Below, in pieces: positions 24,145 through 32,251 of a stretch of DNA of 64,000 nt. Source of the DNA: Paraconexibacter algicola. GTDB taxonomy: Bacteria > Actinomycetota > Thermoleophilia > Solirubrobacterales > Solirubrobacteraceae. The first letter of the stretch is position 1, and each line of letters starts with the position of its first letter. Location: NCBI RefSeq assembly GCF_003044185.1, contig NZ_PYYB01000001.1, forward strand, positions 2,252,978 to 2,316,977, read 5' to 3'. The translations under genes were made by a program, and so were the position numbers. The notes beneath the pieces were generated by a model that worked only from the letters and a program-made list of their open reading frames with translations, was not told the origin of the DNA and ran no database searches.

Positions 24145-25440
24145 TCAGCGGTCGGCGATCGCCCACACCTCCCCGGACTCCGACCCGACGTACAGGGCCC
24201 CGTCGCTCCCCAGGGCGGGGTAGGACTCCACGCTCGCGCCGGTGTCGACGTCGAACAGCAGGCGGCCCGTCCGGGCGAAGCCGTACACGTGGCCGGGGCG
24301 CGTGCCGACGTAGACGCGACCGTCCCGGTCGGTCACCGGCATCGTCCAGACCCCGACCGCGCGCAGTCGGGCGCTGCGCGCCAGGCCCACGTAGCGGGCC
24401 ACCACCCGCCCGGTGCGGACGTCGACGACGGTGGTCCGGCCCCGATGATCGCCCCACAGCGCCTGCCCGGCGCGCGTCACCGCGGGAGAGGAGTACGTCA
24501 GGGCGCCGCGGCGTACGCGCCAGCGAACACGGCCCTCGCGCGACACGCCGTACTGGTACGGGTCGTTGGAGCCGATCACGACCGTGCCGTCCGGCCCGAC
24601 CGCCGGGGACACCTCGACCAGATCGCCGGTCCGCACGCGCCAGCGCACGCGCCCGCTGCGCGTCTCGTCGCGCACCGCGACGAGATCGTTCGCGGCGGTC
24701 CCGTAGACCGTCCCGTCGGGGCCGACCGCCGGACTCCCGTACGACGGGCCGGACCCCAGGCGCAGGCGCCAGCGCTCGCGCACCGCGGCCGTCGTGACCT
24801 CCAGGGCCCGCAGTTCCCCGCCCATGTCGGCGACGTACACCGACCGGCCAGGACCGCGGACCGGGGAGAGCACCATCGCGCCGAACTGCACCCGCCAGCG
24901 CTCGCGGCCCTCCGCGTCGAGCGCGAACAGGGTGTTCTGCGGGCCCGGCCACAGGATCAGGTCGTCCCCGAGCACGAGTGGGCTCGTCGACAGGTCGATC
25001 CCGTAGGAGCCCTGACCGTCGAACGTCCAGCGGTCCCGGCCGGTGGCGGGGTCGAGCGCGTGCAGGACCCCGGCGTTGGAGGCGGCGAGCACCGACCCGT
25101 CGGCCGCGAGGACCGGGCCCGGGACGGCCGCGCCCTCCAGCCGCCGGCGCCAGCGCACCCGTCCCGTCTGCGGACCCGTCACGGGCGCCGAGCCGCTGTG
25201 CGCCGGGTCGTGACCGGCCATCGGCCAGGCCGAGGCGGGGGCGGGCACCGGCGTGGGAACCGGGACGGCGGTGCTCGCCGGCGCGATCGTGCGGTCGTCC
25301 CGCGGCGCGACCACGACGGGCGCGGCGTCCGCGGCGCCGTTCCCGGGGCGCCGGTCCTGGCCCGCGCAGCCGGCCAGCACGACGCAGACGAGGACGAGCG
25401 CGGGAGCGGGCGAGCGGCGCGCCGGGCGGAGGGGGTCCAT
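24145..25440 (-). CDS. PQQ-type beta-propeller lipoprotein
   Basis: 431 aa. Signal peptide with lipobox LAGCAG (Cys at about 25), then a Pro/Ala linker. From about residue 75, repeats of WRRRLEGAAVPGPVLAADGS, VLAASNAGVLHALDPATGRD, YVADMGGELRALEV, VYGTAANDLVAV, VVIGSNDPYQYGV and VYVGTRPGHVYGF match PQQ/BamB-like blades (Gly-x-Val/Leu-hydrophobic-Ala-Leu-Asp). Such proteins bind ligands or scaffold envelope complexes; no alcohol-dehydrogenase residues are seen. A TACCGT box at 25453-25448 lies 7 nt before the ATG. Confidence 0.8.
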   Translation of the reverse strand: MDPLRPARRSPAPALVLVCVVLAGCAGQDRRPGNGAADAAPVVVAPRDDRTIAPASTAVPVPTPVPAPASAWPMAGHDPAHSGSAPVTGPQTGRVRWRRRLEGAAVPGPVLAADGSVLAASNAGVLHALDPATGRDRWTFDGQGSYGIDLSTSPLVLGDDLILWPGPQNTLFALDAEGRERWRVQFGAMVLSPVRGPGRSVYVADMGGELRALEVTTAAVRERWRLRLGSGPSYGSPAVGPDGTVYGTAANDLVAVRDETRSGRVRWRVRTGDLVEVSPAVGPDGTVVIGSNDPYQYGVSREGRVRWRVRRGALTYSSPAVTRAGQALWGDHRGRTTVVDVRTGRVVARYVGLARSARLRAVGVWTMPVTDRDGRVYVGTRPGHVYGFARTGRLLFDVDTGASVESYPALGSDGALYVGSESGEVWAIADR

Positions 25441-25447
25441 GGATCGG

Positions 25448-25453
25448 ACGGTA
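25448..25453 (-). promoter_or_regulatory. -10 box of the propeller lipoprotein gene
   Basis: TACCGT on the minus strand, 7 nt before the ATG, giving a leaderless transcript. Confidence 0.35.
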
Positions 25454-25535
25454 GGCGGGAGATCTGAACGGACGGTGACGGGACGTCGGCACGCCTGGGA
25501 TTGCGGTCACCCCCGAGCGGGTACGAGGGCGCGCA

Positions 25536-25967
25536 GTGTCGTTCCTCTCCCACGATCCGCACCCCTGGCCCGAGCGCACCTGGCGGCGCACCGAGGACGG
25601 TCTGCTGCGCCCGCGCAGCACCGTGCTCGTCGCCGGCGAGGACGACCTGCCCGTCGCCGTCCTGCGCCGCTGCGTGCGCTGCGACGACGTGATCGTCGCG
25701 GGCCCGCTCGTCACGCTCGAGGACGTGCTGCCCGAGGCGCGCGAGCTCCGCCCCGACCTCGTCCTGCTGTGCGGCACGACCGACGACCCGCGCCTGCACG
25801 CCGCGATGCACGCCCTCTACGCCGGCGGTGGCCCGTCGCGCGTCGCGCTGCTCGTGCGGCTCGGCAGCCTCGTGCGCTGCCTGCCGATGGGCGACTTCGA
25901 CCCGGCGCTCGACCGCCTGCTGCTGCACCTCGCGGGGGAGACCGCCGAGGGTCGCGCCGCCCGCTGA
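25536..25967 (+). CDS. Receiver-like protein lacking the phospho-Asp
   Basis: 143 aa from GTG 25536. Residues 29-115 alternate strands and helices like a CheY receiver: TVLVAGEDDLPVAVLRRCV, then LEDVLPEARELRPDLVLLCG, RVALLVRLGSL. The usual acceptor Asp at the end of strand 3 (as in PDVVLLD) is replaced by Cys or Gly in PDLVLLCG, and the Asp pair after strand 1 survives as EDD. So this may be a pseudo-receiver or an unrelated Rossmann-like fold. There is no output domain. It converges on the MFS gene with a 10-bp gap. Function unknown. Confidence 0.5.
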   Translation: MSFLSHDPHPWPERTWRRTEDGLLRPRSTVLVAGEDDLPVAVLRRCVRCDDVIVAGPLVTLEDVLPEARELRPDLVLLCGTTDDPRLHAAMHALYAGGGPSRVALLVRLGSLVRCLPMGDFDPALDRLLLHLAGETAEGRAAR

Positions 25968-25977
25968 GTCGCCGCCG

Positions 25978-27273
25978 TCAGACCGCGGCCCGCGTGACCG
26001 TGGGCCCGCGCGCGACGAGCAGCGCCGGCAGCAGGCACAGCGCCAGCACGCCGCCGAGCAGCGCCAGGCCGACGTAGTCGGTGGCGGCGACGACGAAGCC
26101 GCTGCCCATCCCGCCCGTCGCCCCGGCGAGCGCGACCCCGAGATCGACCCGGCCCTGCGTCCGCGCGCGTTCCGCGAGCGGCACCGCATCGGTCACCAGC
26201 GCCGTGCCCGCGACGAGCCCGAGGTTCCATCCCAGGCCCAGCAGCACCAGCGCGACCGCGAGGATCCCGACCGAGTCCGCCGGGGCGAGCGCCGCGACGC
26301 CCCCGGCGAGCACGAGCGTCCCCGACCCCGCGGCGAGCACCGGCCGGCGCCCGACCCGGTCGACGAGCTGGCCGGTGAGGGGGGAGGGGAGGAACATCGC
26401 CGCGACGTGCAGCGAGATGACGAAGCCCGCCGCGCCGACCCCGTGGCCGTGGTCGCGCATGTGGACCGGCGTCATCGTCATCACCGCGACCATCACGAGC
26501 TGCGTGACGATCATGCCCGCCGCGGCGAGGCGCAGGGTCGCAGTCGCCTCCTGCGCCTGCGCGTCGGCGGCCCGCGCGGCGGCGGCGTCGGTCGCGGTCG
26601 GCGCTGCGGCCGTCGGCGGCGCGGCGGGCTCCTCGGCCGCCCAGGCGCGGGCGGTCAGCAGCGGGTCGGGACGCAGCAGCACGGCGACGGCCACGGCGGC
26701 GAGCGCGTACGCGCTGCCCGCCAGCAGGAACGGGCCCGCGAGCTCCCGGATGCCGAGCTCGCGGGCGAGGCTGCCGGTCGGCTCGACGAGGTTCGGTCCG
26801 ATCACGGCGCCGAGCGTCGTCGCGACGAGCACCGTGCTCACCGCGCGGCCGCGCCGCTCGGGGTCGGCGAGGTCGGCCCCGGCGTAGCGGGCCTGGAGGT
26901 TCGTCGCGGACCCGGACCCGTAGAGCACGAGCGCGACGAACAGCAGCGGCACGTGGTCGATCGCCGCCGCGACCACCACGCCCGCGGCGCCGACCGCACC
27001 GACCGCGTAGCCGGCGGCGAGACCGGGCCGCCGACCGGACCGGTCCGACAGCCGCGCGACGAGCAGCGCGGCGGCCGCCGCACCCCCGGTCAGCAGCGCG
27101 GCGGGGACCCCGGCGGCACTCGTGGTCCCGAGCATGTCCTCCGCCAGCAGCGCCCCGACGGTGATCCCGGCGGCGAGGCCCGCCCCCGCCAGGACCTGGG
27201 CGAGCAGCAGCACCCGCAGCACGCGCCGCTGGACCGCGCCGCGGGCCCCCGCGTCGGCGTGCGCCCCGCTCAC
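25978..27273 (-). CDS. MFS transporter
   Basis: 431 aa from GTG 27273, which overlaps the MmgE/PrpD stop as GTGA. About twelve membrane helices, with the loop 2-3 motif ARLSDRSGRRPGLAAGY and its counterpart GQLVDRVGRRPVLAAGS, both the MFS G-x-x-x-D-R-x-G-R-R signature. A longer cytoplasmic Ala/Thr-rich loop (about residues 190-230) separates the halves. It is the third gene of a TetR - MmgE/PrpD - MFS operon, so it probably carries the substrate or product of that pathway under TetR control. Confidence 0.85.
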   Translation of the reverse strand: MSGAHADAGARGAVQRRVLRVLLLAQVLAGAGLAAGITVGALLAEDMLGTTSAAGVPAALLTGGAAAAALLVARLSDRSGRRPGLAAGYAVGAVGAAGVVVAAAIDHVPLLFVALVLYGSGSATNLQARYAGADLADPERRGRAVSTVLVATTLGAVIGPNLVEPTGSLARELGIRELAGPFLLAGSAYALAAVAVAVLLRPDPLLTARAWAAEEPAAPPTAAAPTATDAAAARAADAQAQEATATLRLAAAGMIVTQLVMVAVMTMTPVHMRDHGHGVGAAGFVISLHVAAMFLPSPLTGQLVDRVGRRPVLAAGSGTLVLAGGVAALAPADSVGILAVALVLLGLGWNLGLVAGTALVTDAVPLAERARTQGRVDLGVALAGATGGMGSGFVVAATDYVGLALLGGVLALCLLPALLVARGPTVTRAAV

Positions 27274-28484
27274 GACGGGACCGGGGCGGCGGCGCCGCGG
27301 GGGCCCGCGCCCGCCTGCGCCGCGGCGTCGAGCACGACCGCGAGCACGTCCGTCGCCGGGCGTGCGGGGTCGTCGAGCAGGCCGTCCAGCCGCGCGCCGG
27401 TCAGCGCCCGGACCTTCTCGCCCAGCTGCTCGCCGCTCATCGGCTGCTGCGGCGAGCCGAGCGCCGCCTCCACGCGCGCGACCTCGATCTCCCCGCTCGC
27501 GGTCTCGTGCACGAGCACCGCCTCGGACTGCAGCAGCGTCTCGTCGGTGACGACGCGCACCCGCCGGGCGTCCGCGCGCACGCCGCCGTCGACGACCGCG
27601 AAGTCCTCGAGCCGCGCGGGCGCGCGGCCGTGGCGCAGCGCGAACGCCGTGCAGTACGGGATGGAGAACTTCGCCGCCAGGCCGTCGGTGACGTCGTCGA
27701 GCGCCGCCGCCCGGCGCGACACCGGGTGCACGACGATCGTCACGGTCCGCAGCCGCGGGCCCGCGAGCGTCACCCCGCGGCCCGCCGCCTCGACCGCGCA
27801 CTCGATCGCCCCGTGGGTCTGCAGGCAGCACGGGTACGCCTTGATCCACAGCTCGTCGAAGGCGCTGGGCCGCTCGCTCTCGGCGGTGCTCGCGAAGGTC
27901 GCGCCGAACGCCTCCTCGAAGCCCGCGGCGCCGCGCTCGACCGCGCTCGCGCCGACCGTCGCGCCCGCGGCGGCGAGCTGCGCGGCGCGGACCCCGTCGG
28001 CGGCGGCGAGCCCGACCTGCAGCGCCTTGCCGTCGCTGCCGAACGCGGCCCGCAGCCCGCCCGCGCGCAGCAGCGCCAGGGCGCCGGCGGCGCGCGCGTC
28101 GGCGCCCAGCAGGGCCGCGGCCGCGACGGCGGCGCCGAGCACGCCGCCGACCGCGGTGGGGTGCCAGCCGCCGTCGTAGAGCGCCGGGTGCGACGCCGCG
28201 GTCAGCGCGGCCATCGCCTCGACCCCGGCGGCGTACGCGTCGAGCAGCGCGCCGACCGGCGCGTCCTGCTGTGCGGCGAGCGCCAGCGCGGCGGGGGCGA
28301 CGGCGGCGCTCAGGTGCGCGAGGCCGGGCCCGTAGGTGTCGTCGAAGTCCAGGACGTGCCCGGCGGTGCCGAGCACGGTGACGTCGTCCGCGGTCGCGGC
28401 TGCGGCGCGGACGGCGCGGCTGTCGGTCCCGGCGACCGCGCAGGCCAGCCAGTCCCGGAAGGCGTCGGCGACGGCGACGGTCAT
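27270..28484 (-). CDS. MmgE/PrpD-family protein
   Basis: 404 aa. The start is coupled to the TetR stop (ATGA), and the stop to the MFS start. HVLDFDDTYGPGLAHLSAAVAP, ASHPALYDGGWHPTAVGGV and FGSDGKALQVGLAAADGV are the conserved helical-domain blocks of the 2-methylcitrate dehydratase/cis-aconitate decarboxylase family. WIKAYPCCLQTHGAIE and FSIPYCTAFAL follow in the lid. The length is a little short (family about 450 aa) at the N-terminus. Fold assignment is firm. The reaction could be a dehydratase or decarboxylase on a tricarboxylate-like acid, but no prpC/prpB is nearby. Confidence 0.85.
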   Translation of the reverse strand: MTVAVADAFRDWLACAVAGTDSRAVRAAAATADDVTVLGTAGHVLDFDDTYGPGLAHLSAAVAPAALALAAQQDAPVGALLDAYAAGVEAMAALTAASHPALYDGGWHPTAVGGVLGAAVAAAALLGADARAAGALALLRAGGLRAAFGSDGKALQVGLAAADGVRAAQLAAAGATVGASAVERGAAGFEEAFGATFASTAESERPSAFDELWIKAYPCCLQTHGAIECAVEAAGRGVTLAGPRLRTVTIVVHPVSRRAAALDDVTDGLAAKFSIPYCTAFALRHGRAPARLEDFAVVDGGVRADARRVRVVTDETLLQSEAVLVHETASGEIEVARVEAALGSPQQPMSGEQLGEKVRALTGARLDGLLDDPARPATDVLAVVLDAAAQAGAGPRGAAAPVPS

Positions 28485-29068
28485 CGCGGCCGCAGCCCGG
28501 TCAGCGCGCCGCGCAGCGCGGTGGCGACGGTGGCGTCGAGGTCGTCGGTCTCCAGCATCCCGGCCCCGGCGAGCGACGCGAGCCCGTGCAGGAGCGGGAA
28601 CAGCACGGCGACCGCGTCGTCGACCGCGCCCGCGAGCTCCCCGTCGACCCGGCCCTCGGCGAGCAGCTCGAGCATCACCGCGAACGCCTGCTCGGCGGCC
28701 TCGTGCAGCGGGCCGTCGGGGTCGAGCTTCTTCGCCGCGAACATCAGCTCGAGCAGCGCGGCGTCGCGCACGGCGAACCCGACGTACGCCTGGGCGACCC
28801 GCTCCAGCCGCGCCGCGTAGGGGCCGCGGCCGTCGCCGGCGGCCGCCTCGAGCGTCGTGCGGAGGCGCTCGAAGCCGCGCTGGGCGAGGCCGTCGAGCAG
28901 CGCCTGCCGGTCGGGGAAGTGGCGGCGCGGGGCGGCGTGGCTGACCCCGGCGTCACGGGCGACCTCGCGCAGCGACAGCGCGGCGACCCCGCGGTCGCGC
29001 ACCGTGTCGAGCGCGCGGTCGAGCAGCTCCTCGCGGAGGTTGCCGTGGTGGTAGGGGCGGGTCGCCAC
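28481..29068 (-). CDS. TetR-family transcriptional regulator
   Basis: 195 aa from GTG 29068. The N-terminal HTH is YHHGNLREELLDRALDTVRD with LSLREVARDAGVSHAAPRRHF and PDRQALLDGLAQRGFE, the standard TetR pattern. The C-terminal domain (about 75-195) is helical and binds an unknown ligand. It is the first gene of an operon with MmgE/PrpD and MFS and diverges from an SDR gene. A TAAACT -10 box (29081-29076) sits 7 nt before the start. The palindrome at 29101-29111, over both -35 regions, is its likely operator. Confidence 0.9.
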   Translation of the reverse strand: MATRPYHHGNLREELLDRALDTVRDRGVAALSLREVARDAGVSHAAPRRHFPDRQALLDGLAQRGFERLRTTLEAAAGDGRGPYAARLERVAQAYVGFAVRDAALLELMFAAKKLDPDGPLHEAAEQAFAVMLELLAEGRVDGELAGAVDDAVAVLFPLLHGLASLAGAGMLETDDLDATVATALRGALTGLRPR

Positions 29069-29075
29069 GCCGGGC

Positions 29076-29134
29076 AGTTTACCGCGCGGAGCCCTGAAGT
29101 TGTCATTGACACCATTGTTTGCAGTGGCTACATT
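29076..29134. promoter_or_regulatory. Divergent leaderless promoters with shared TetR operator
   Basis: Plus strand: TTGACA (29106-29111), 17-bp spacer, TACATT (29129-29134), ATG at 29141. Minus strand: ATGACA (29106-29101) and TAAACT (29081-29076), GTG at 29068. TGTCA-T-TGACA (29101-29111) is an inverted repeat covering both -35 boxes, so one repressor dimer could shut both directions. CCATTG and CAGTGG (29112-29127) form a second imperfect repeat. Confidence 0.6.
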
Positions 29135-29140
29135 GGCGGC

Positions 29141-30058
29141 ATGTCCACCTCCTCCTGGCTCTCCGCCAATCTCCCCGACCAGTCCGGCCGCACCATCGTC
29201 GTCACCGGCGCCAGCAGCGGCATCGGCGCCACCGCCGCCCGCCACCTCGCCGCCGCCGGCGCGCACGTCGTCCTCGCCGTCCGCGACGTCGCCAAGGGGC
29301 AGGCCGTCGCCGACACCCTCCCCGGCTCGACCGAGGTCCGCCGGCTCGACCTCGCCGACCTCGCCTCCGTCCGCGCGTTCGCCGAGGGCTTCGGGGACGG
29401 CGACACGATCGACGTCCTCGTCAACAACGCCGGCGTCATGGCGCTGCCCGAGCAGCGCACCGCCGACGGCTTCGAGATGCAGATCGGCACCAACCACCTC
29501 GGGCACTTCGCGCTGACGAACCTGCTGCTGTCGCGCGTGACCGCCCGCGTCGTCTCCGTCGCCTCCTCCGCCCACCGCGCCGGGCGCATCCGCCTCGACG
29601 ACCTCAACTGGGAGGAGCCGGGCAGCTACGACCGCTGGCGCGCCTACGGCCAGTCGAAGCTCGCCAACCTGCTCTTCACCAGCGAGCTGCAGCGCCGCCT
29701 CGCCGCCGCGGGCTCGCCCGTCATCGCGACGGCCGCGCACCCCGGCTACAGCGCGACCCACCTGCAGGGCCACACCGGCAGCCGCCTGCAGGGCGCGCTG
29801 ATGGCGATCGGCAACCGCATCGTCGCCCAGGACGACGCCGCCGGCGCCCTGCCCACCGTGCACGCCGCCGTCGCCGACATCCCCGGCGACAGCTACGTCG
29901 GCCCCAACGGCCCGTTCGAGCTGCGCGGCACGCCGAAGCTCGTCGGCCGCACCGACGCCGCCAAGGACGCCGACGTCGCCGCGCGCCTGTGGACGCTGTC
30001 GGAGGAGCTGACCGGCGTGCGCTGGCCGCTGGACGCGGCGTCCCGGATCACGGTGTGA
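29141..30058 (+). CDS. Short-chain dehydrogenase/reductase
   Basis: 305 aa. The cofactor motif is TIVVTGASSGIGATAARHLA (TGxxxGIG), then VLVNNAGVMAL (NNAG), VVSVASSAHRAGRI with the catalytic Ser, and YGQSKLANLLF with Tyr-x3-Lys. The pattern and length match the retinol dehydrogenase/WW-oxidoreductase-like SDR subgroup, with NADP preferred by the Arg after strand 2 (AVRDVAKG). The mRNA is predicted leaderless from a near-consensus promoter shared with the divergent TetR gene, so it is probably co-regulated with MmgE/PrpD and the MFS carrier. The substrate is unknown. Confidence 0.9.
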   Translation: MSTSSWLSANLPDQSGRTIVVTGASSGIGATAARHLAAAGAHVVLAVRDVAKGQAVADTLPGSTEVRRLDLADLASVRAFAEGFGDGDTIDVLVNNAGVMALPEQRTADGFEMQIGTNHLGHFALTNLLLSRVTARVVSVASSAHRAGRIRLDDLNWEEPGSYDRWRAYGQSKLANLLFTSELQRRLAAAGSPVIATAAHPGYSATHLQGHTGSRLQGALMAIGNRIVAQDDAAGALPTVHAAVADIPGDSYVGPNGPFELRGTPKLVGRTDAAKDADVAARLWTLSEELTGVRWPLDAASRITV

Positions 30059-30097
30059 TCACCACCTGAGCCTGCCGGGGCGGGATACTCCCGTCCC

Positions 30098-32251
30098 GTG
30101 GCCCGTCTCCTGCTCCCGCTCCTGGCCGTCCTGGCCCTCGTGGCACTCGCCGTCGGCGTGCCGCCGGACCGCTCCGGCCCGCGCAGCGCCGACGCGCAGG
30201 GCCAGGGCCCGCAGGACGACGCGACCCGCCCGCTCGTCTACGTCTTCTCCTTCGACGCCACCGACGGCGACCGCGCGATCGACCAGGGCCGCGCCCCGTT
30301 CCTCGCCTCGATGGTCCGCGGCGAGGAGGGCGCCCGCTCGACCTACTACCGCGACTCGCGCGGGATCATGGTCTCGGAGACGAACCCCAACCACACCGCC
30401 ATGGCCACCGGCGCCTACGGCGAGCGGTCCGGCATCCCCGGCAACACGTTCGCCGTCTACGACGAGGCCGCGCGCCGGACCTGCCCGGCGGAGGGCGGCG
30501 ACCCGAACGGCCCGATGGTCACCAGCGGCGAGGCGTCCACCTGCCTGCTGGCCGAGACGTTCTTCGCGGCGCTCAAGCGCCAGGCGCCCGACGTCGTCAC
30601 CGCCGGGATCTTCGGCAAGCCCAAGCTCGGCCGGATCTTCTCGACCCGCACCGTCGACCCGCAGGCCTACGACGCCGACCACCTGTGGGCGCCCTGCGAG
30701 GGCTCATCCGACGATCCCCCGTACTGCCGCAGCGTCGCCGTCGACCCGGTGCAGCGCTACACCAACGACGTCGTCGTCATGGACGAGGTCCTGCGCACCG
30801 TCCGCGAGGGCGTCCCCGCCGACGGCGCCACGCGCCGCCCGAACCTCACGTTCGTGAACTTCCCCACGATCGACCAGCTCGGCCACTTCACCGGCGCGGG
30901 CCCCGTGTACGAGACCGCGATCGGCAACGCCGACCAGCAGCTGCGCCGCTTCGTCGCCCAGCAGAAGCAGCTCGGCCTGTGGGACCGCACGACGATCTTC
31001 GTCGTCTCCGACCACTCGATGGACACGACCACGAAGCTCGCGCCCAACGCGATCGCCTCGTCGTTCGGCGCCGACGCCGACGCCGTCGAGATCGTCCTCA
31101 ACGGCAGCGTCAACATGGTCTACCTCAAGGACCGCAACCGGCCCGACCGCGACGCGCTGCTCGCCCGCCTGCGCGCCGCCGCCCTGACCAACCCGCGCGT
31201 CGACGAGGCGCTGTACCGGCTGCCCAACGCCGCCGACGGGGACACCCGCCACACCCTCGACGGCGTCCACCCGGGCTGGAAGATCGCCGGCGAGCGGACC
31301 GGTGACCTGCTCGTCACCGCCAAGCCCACCGAGAAGTTCGGGGACGGGATCCCGGGCGGCATCAACCCGCTCAGCGGCAACCACGGCGCGCCGCAGACGC
31401 TCGACCACATGTTCGCGATCGTCGGCGGCGACCCGCGCATCCGCCAGCAGGCGATCGCCTCCGAGAAGGTCGACCCCGTCCGCTTCAGCGACACGGTCGA
31501 GAACCCCGGGTCCTCCGAGCAGGTCGACGTCGCCCCGACCGTCATGGCCCTGTTCGGCAGCCGCCCGCCCGCGCAGGCGCAGGGCCGCGTGCTCGACGAG
31601 GCGTTCTCGTCGCTGCCGCGCGTCGCCGGCTCGTGCACGGTGCCGACCGCGCTGCGCGGCTTCGCCGTCCTGCCCGACGGGCGCGGCGTCCGCGTCACGC
31701 TGCCGCGCACCGCCGGGACCACCTTCGCGGTCGACGTGTTCCGCCAGTCCGCGGGCCGTCGCGCGATCGCCAACGCCCCCGCGGCCCGCTTCCGGCGCAG
31801 CGCGAGCTTCCGCTGGGACGGGCGCGGCGCGCTCGACGGCTCCTACCTCGTGCGCGTGCGCGCGCTGCGCGGGACGACGACGGTCGACACCCGGCGGATC
31901 GCGCTCGTGCGCCGCGCCGGGCGGTTCGTCGGCGCCGCCGCCCCGGAGGCGCCGCGCTCGTGCGGCACGATCGCCAAGGCGAAGCTCGACCGCACCGCGT
32001 TCGGCGGGACGCGCGGCACCGCCCTGCGGGTGAGCCTGCGCCTCAACCGCGACGCGCGCGTGCGCGTCGAGCTGCGCGACGCACGCGACCGGGTCGTGCG
32101 CACGCTCGGCGACCGCACCCGCCGGGCCGGCGCCACGCAGCGCCTGACGGTCCGCGCCGCCGGGCTGCGCCCCGGGACCTACCTGGTCCGGATCCGGGCG
32201 ACCGCCGGCGGGCGCACCGTCACGCGCAATCTCGGCGCGACCCGCCTGTGA
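30098..32251 (+). CDS. Secreted alkaline-phosphatase-superfamily enzyme (phosphodiesterase-like)
   Basis: 717 aa from GTG 30098, with GATACT 8 nt upstream as a -10. Signal peptide LLLPLLAVLALVALAVGV. Metal-site blocks: FSFDATDGDR near residue 52, catalytic Thr in ETNPNHTAMATG (about 94-105), FPTIDQLGHFTG, FVVSDHSMD and LSGNHGAPQTLDHM. This set matches type I phosphodiesterase/nucleotide pyrophosphatase enzymes. After about residue 510 come Arg-rich beta modules (RGVRVTLPRTAGTTF, RTLGDRTRRAG), likely for surface attachment. It probably cleaves phosphoester bonds outside the cell. Its stop overlaps the YibE/F start (GTGA). Confidence 0.85.
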   Translation: MARLLLPLLAVLALVALAVGVPPDRSGPRSADAQGQGPQDDATRPLVYVFSFDATDGDRAIDQGRAPFLASMVRGEEGARSTYYRDSRGIMVSETNPNHTAMATGAYGERSGIPGNTFAVYDEAARRTCPAEGGDPNGPMVTSGEASTCLLAETFFAALKRQAPDVVTAGIFGKPKLGRIFSTRTVDPQAYDADHLWAPCEGSSDDPPYCRSVAVDPVQRYTNDVVVMDEVLRTVREGVPADGATRRPNLTFVNFPTIDQLGHFTGAGPVYETAIGNADQQLRRFVAQQKQLGLWDRTTIFVVSDHSMDTTTKLAPNAIASSFGADADAVEIVLNGSVNMVYLKDRNRPDRDALLARLRAAALTNPRVDEALYRLPNAADGDTRHTLDGVHPGWKIAGERTGDLLVTAKPTEKFGDGIPGGINPLSGNHGAPQTLDHMFAIVGGDPRIRQQAIASEKVDPVRFSDTVENPGSSEQVDVAPTVMALFGSRPPAQAQGRVLDEAFSSLPRVAGSCTVPTALRGFAVLPDGRGVRVTLPRTAGTTFAVDVFRQSAGRRAIANAPAARFRRSASFRWDGRGALDGSYLVRVRALRGTTTVDTRRIALVRRAGRFVGAAAPEAPRSCGTIAKAKLDRTAFGGTRGTALRVSLRLNRDARVRVELRDARDRVVRTLGDRTRRAGATQRLTVRAAGLRPGTYLVRIRATAGGRTVTRNLGATRL

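Noticed and set aside
27270-29068. A 2-methylcitrate cycle operon
   Set aside because: MmgE/PrpD is present, but methylcitrate synthase and lyase are absent nearby, so the pathway cannot be assigned.
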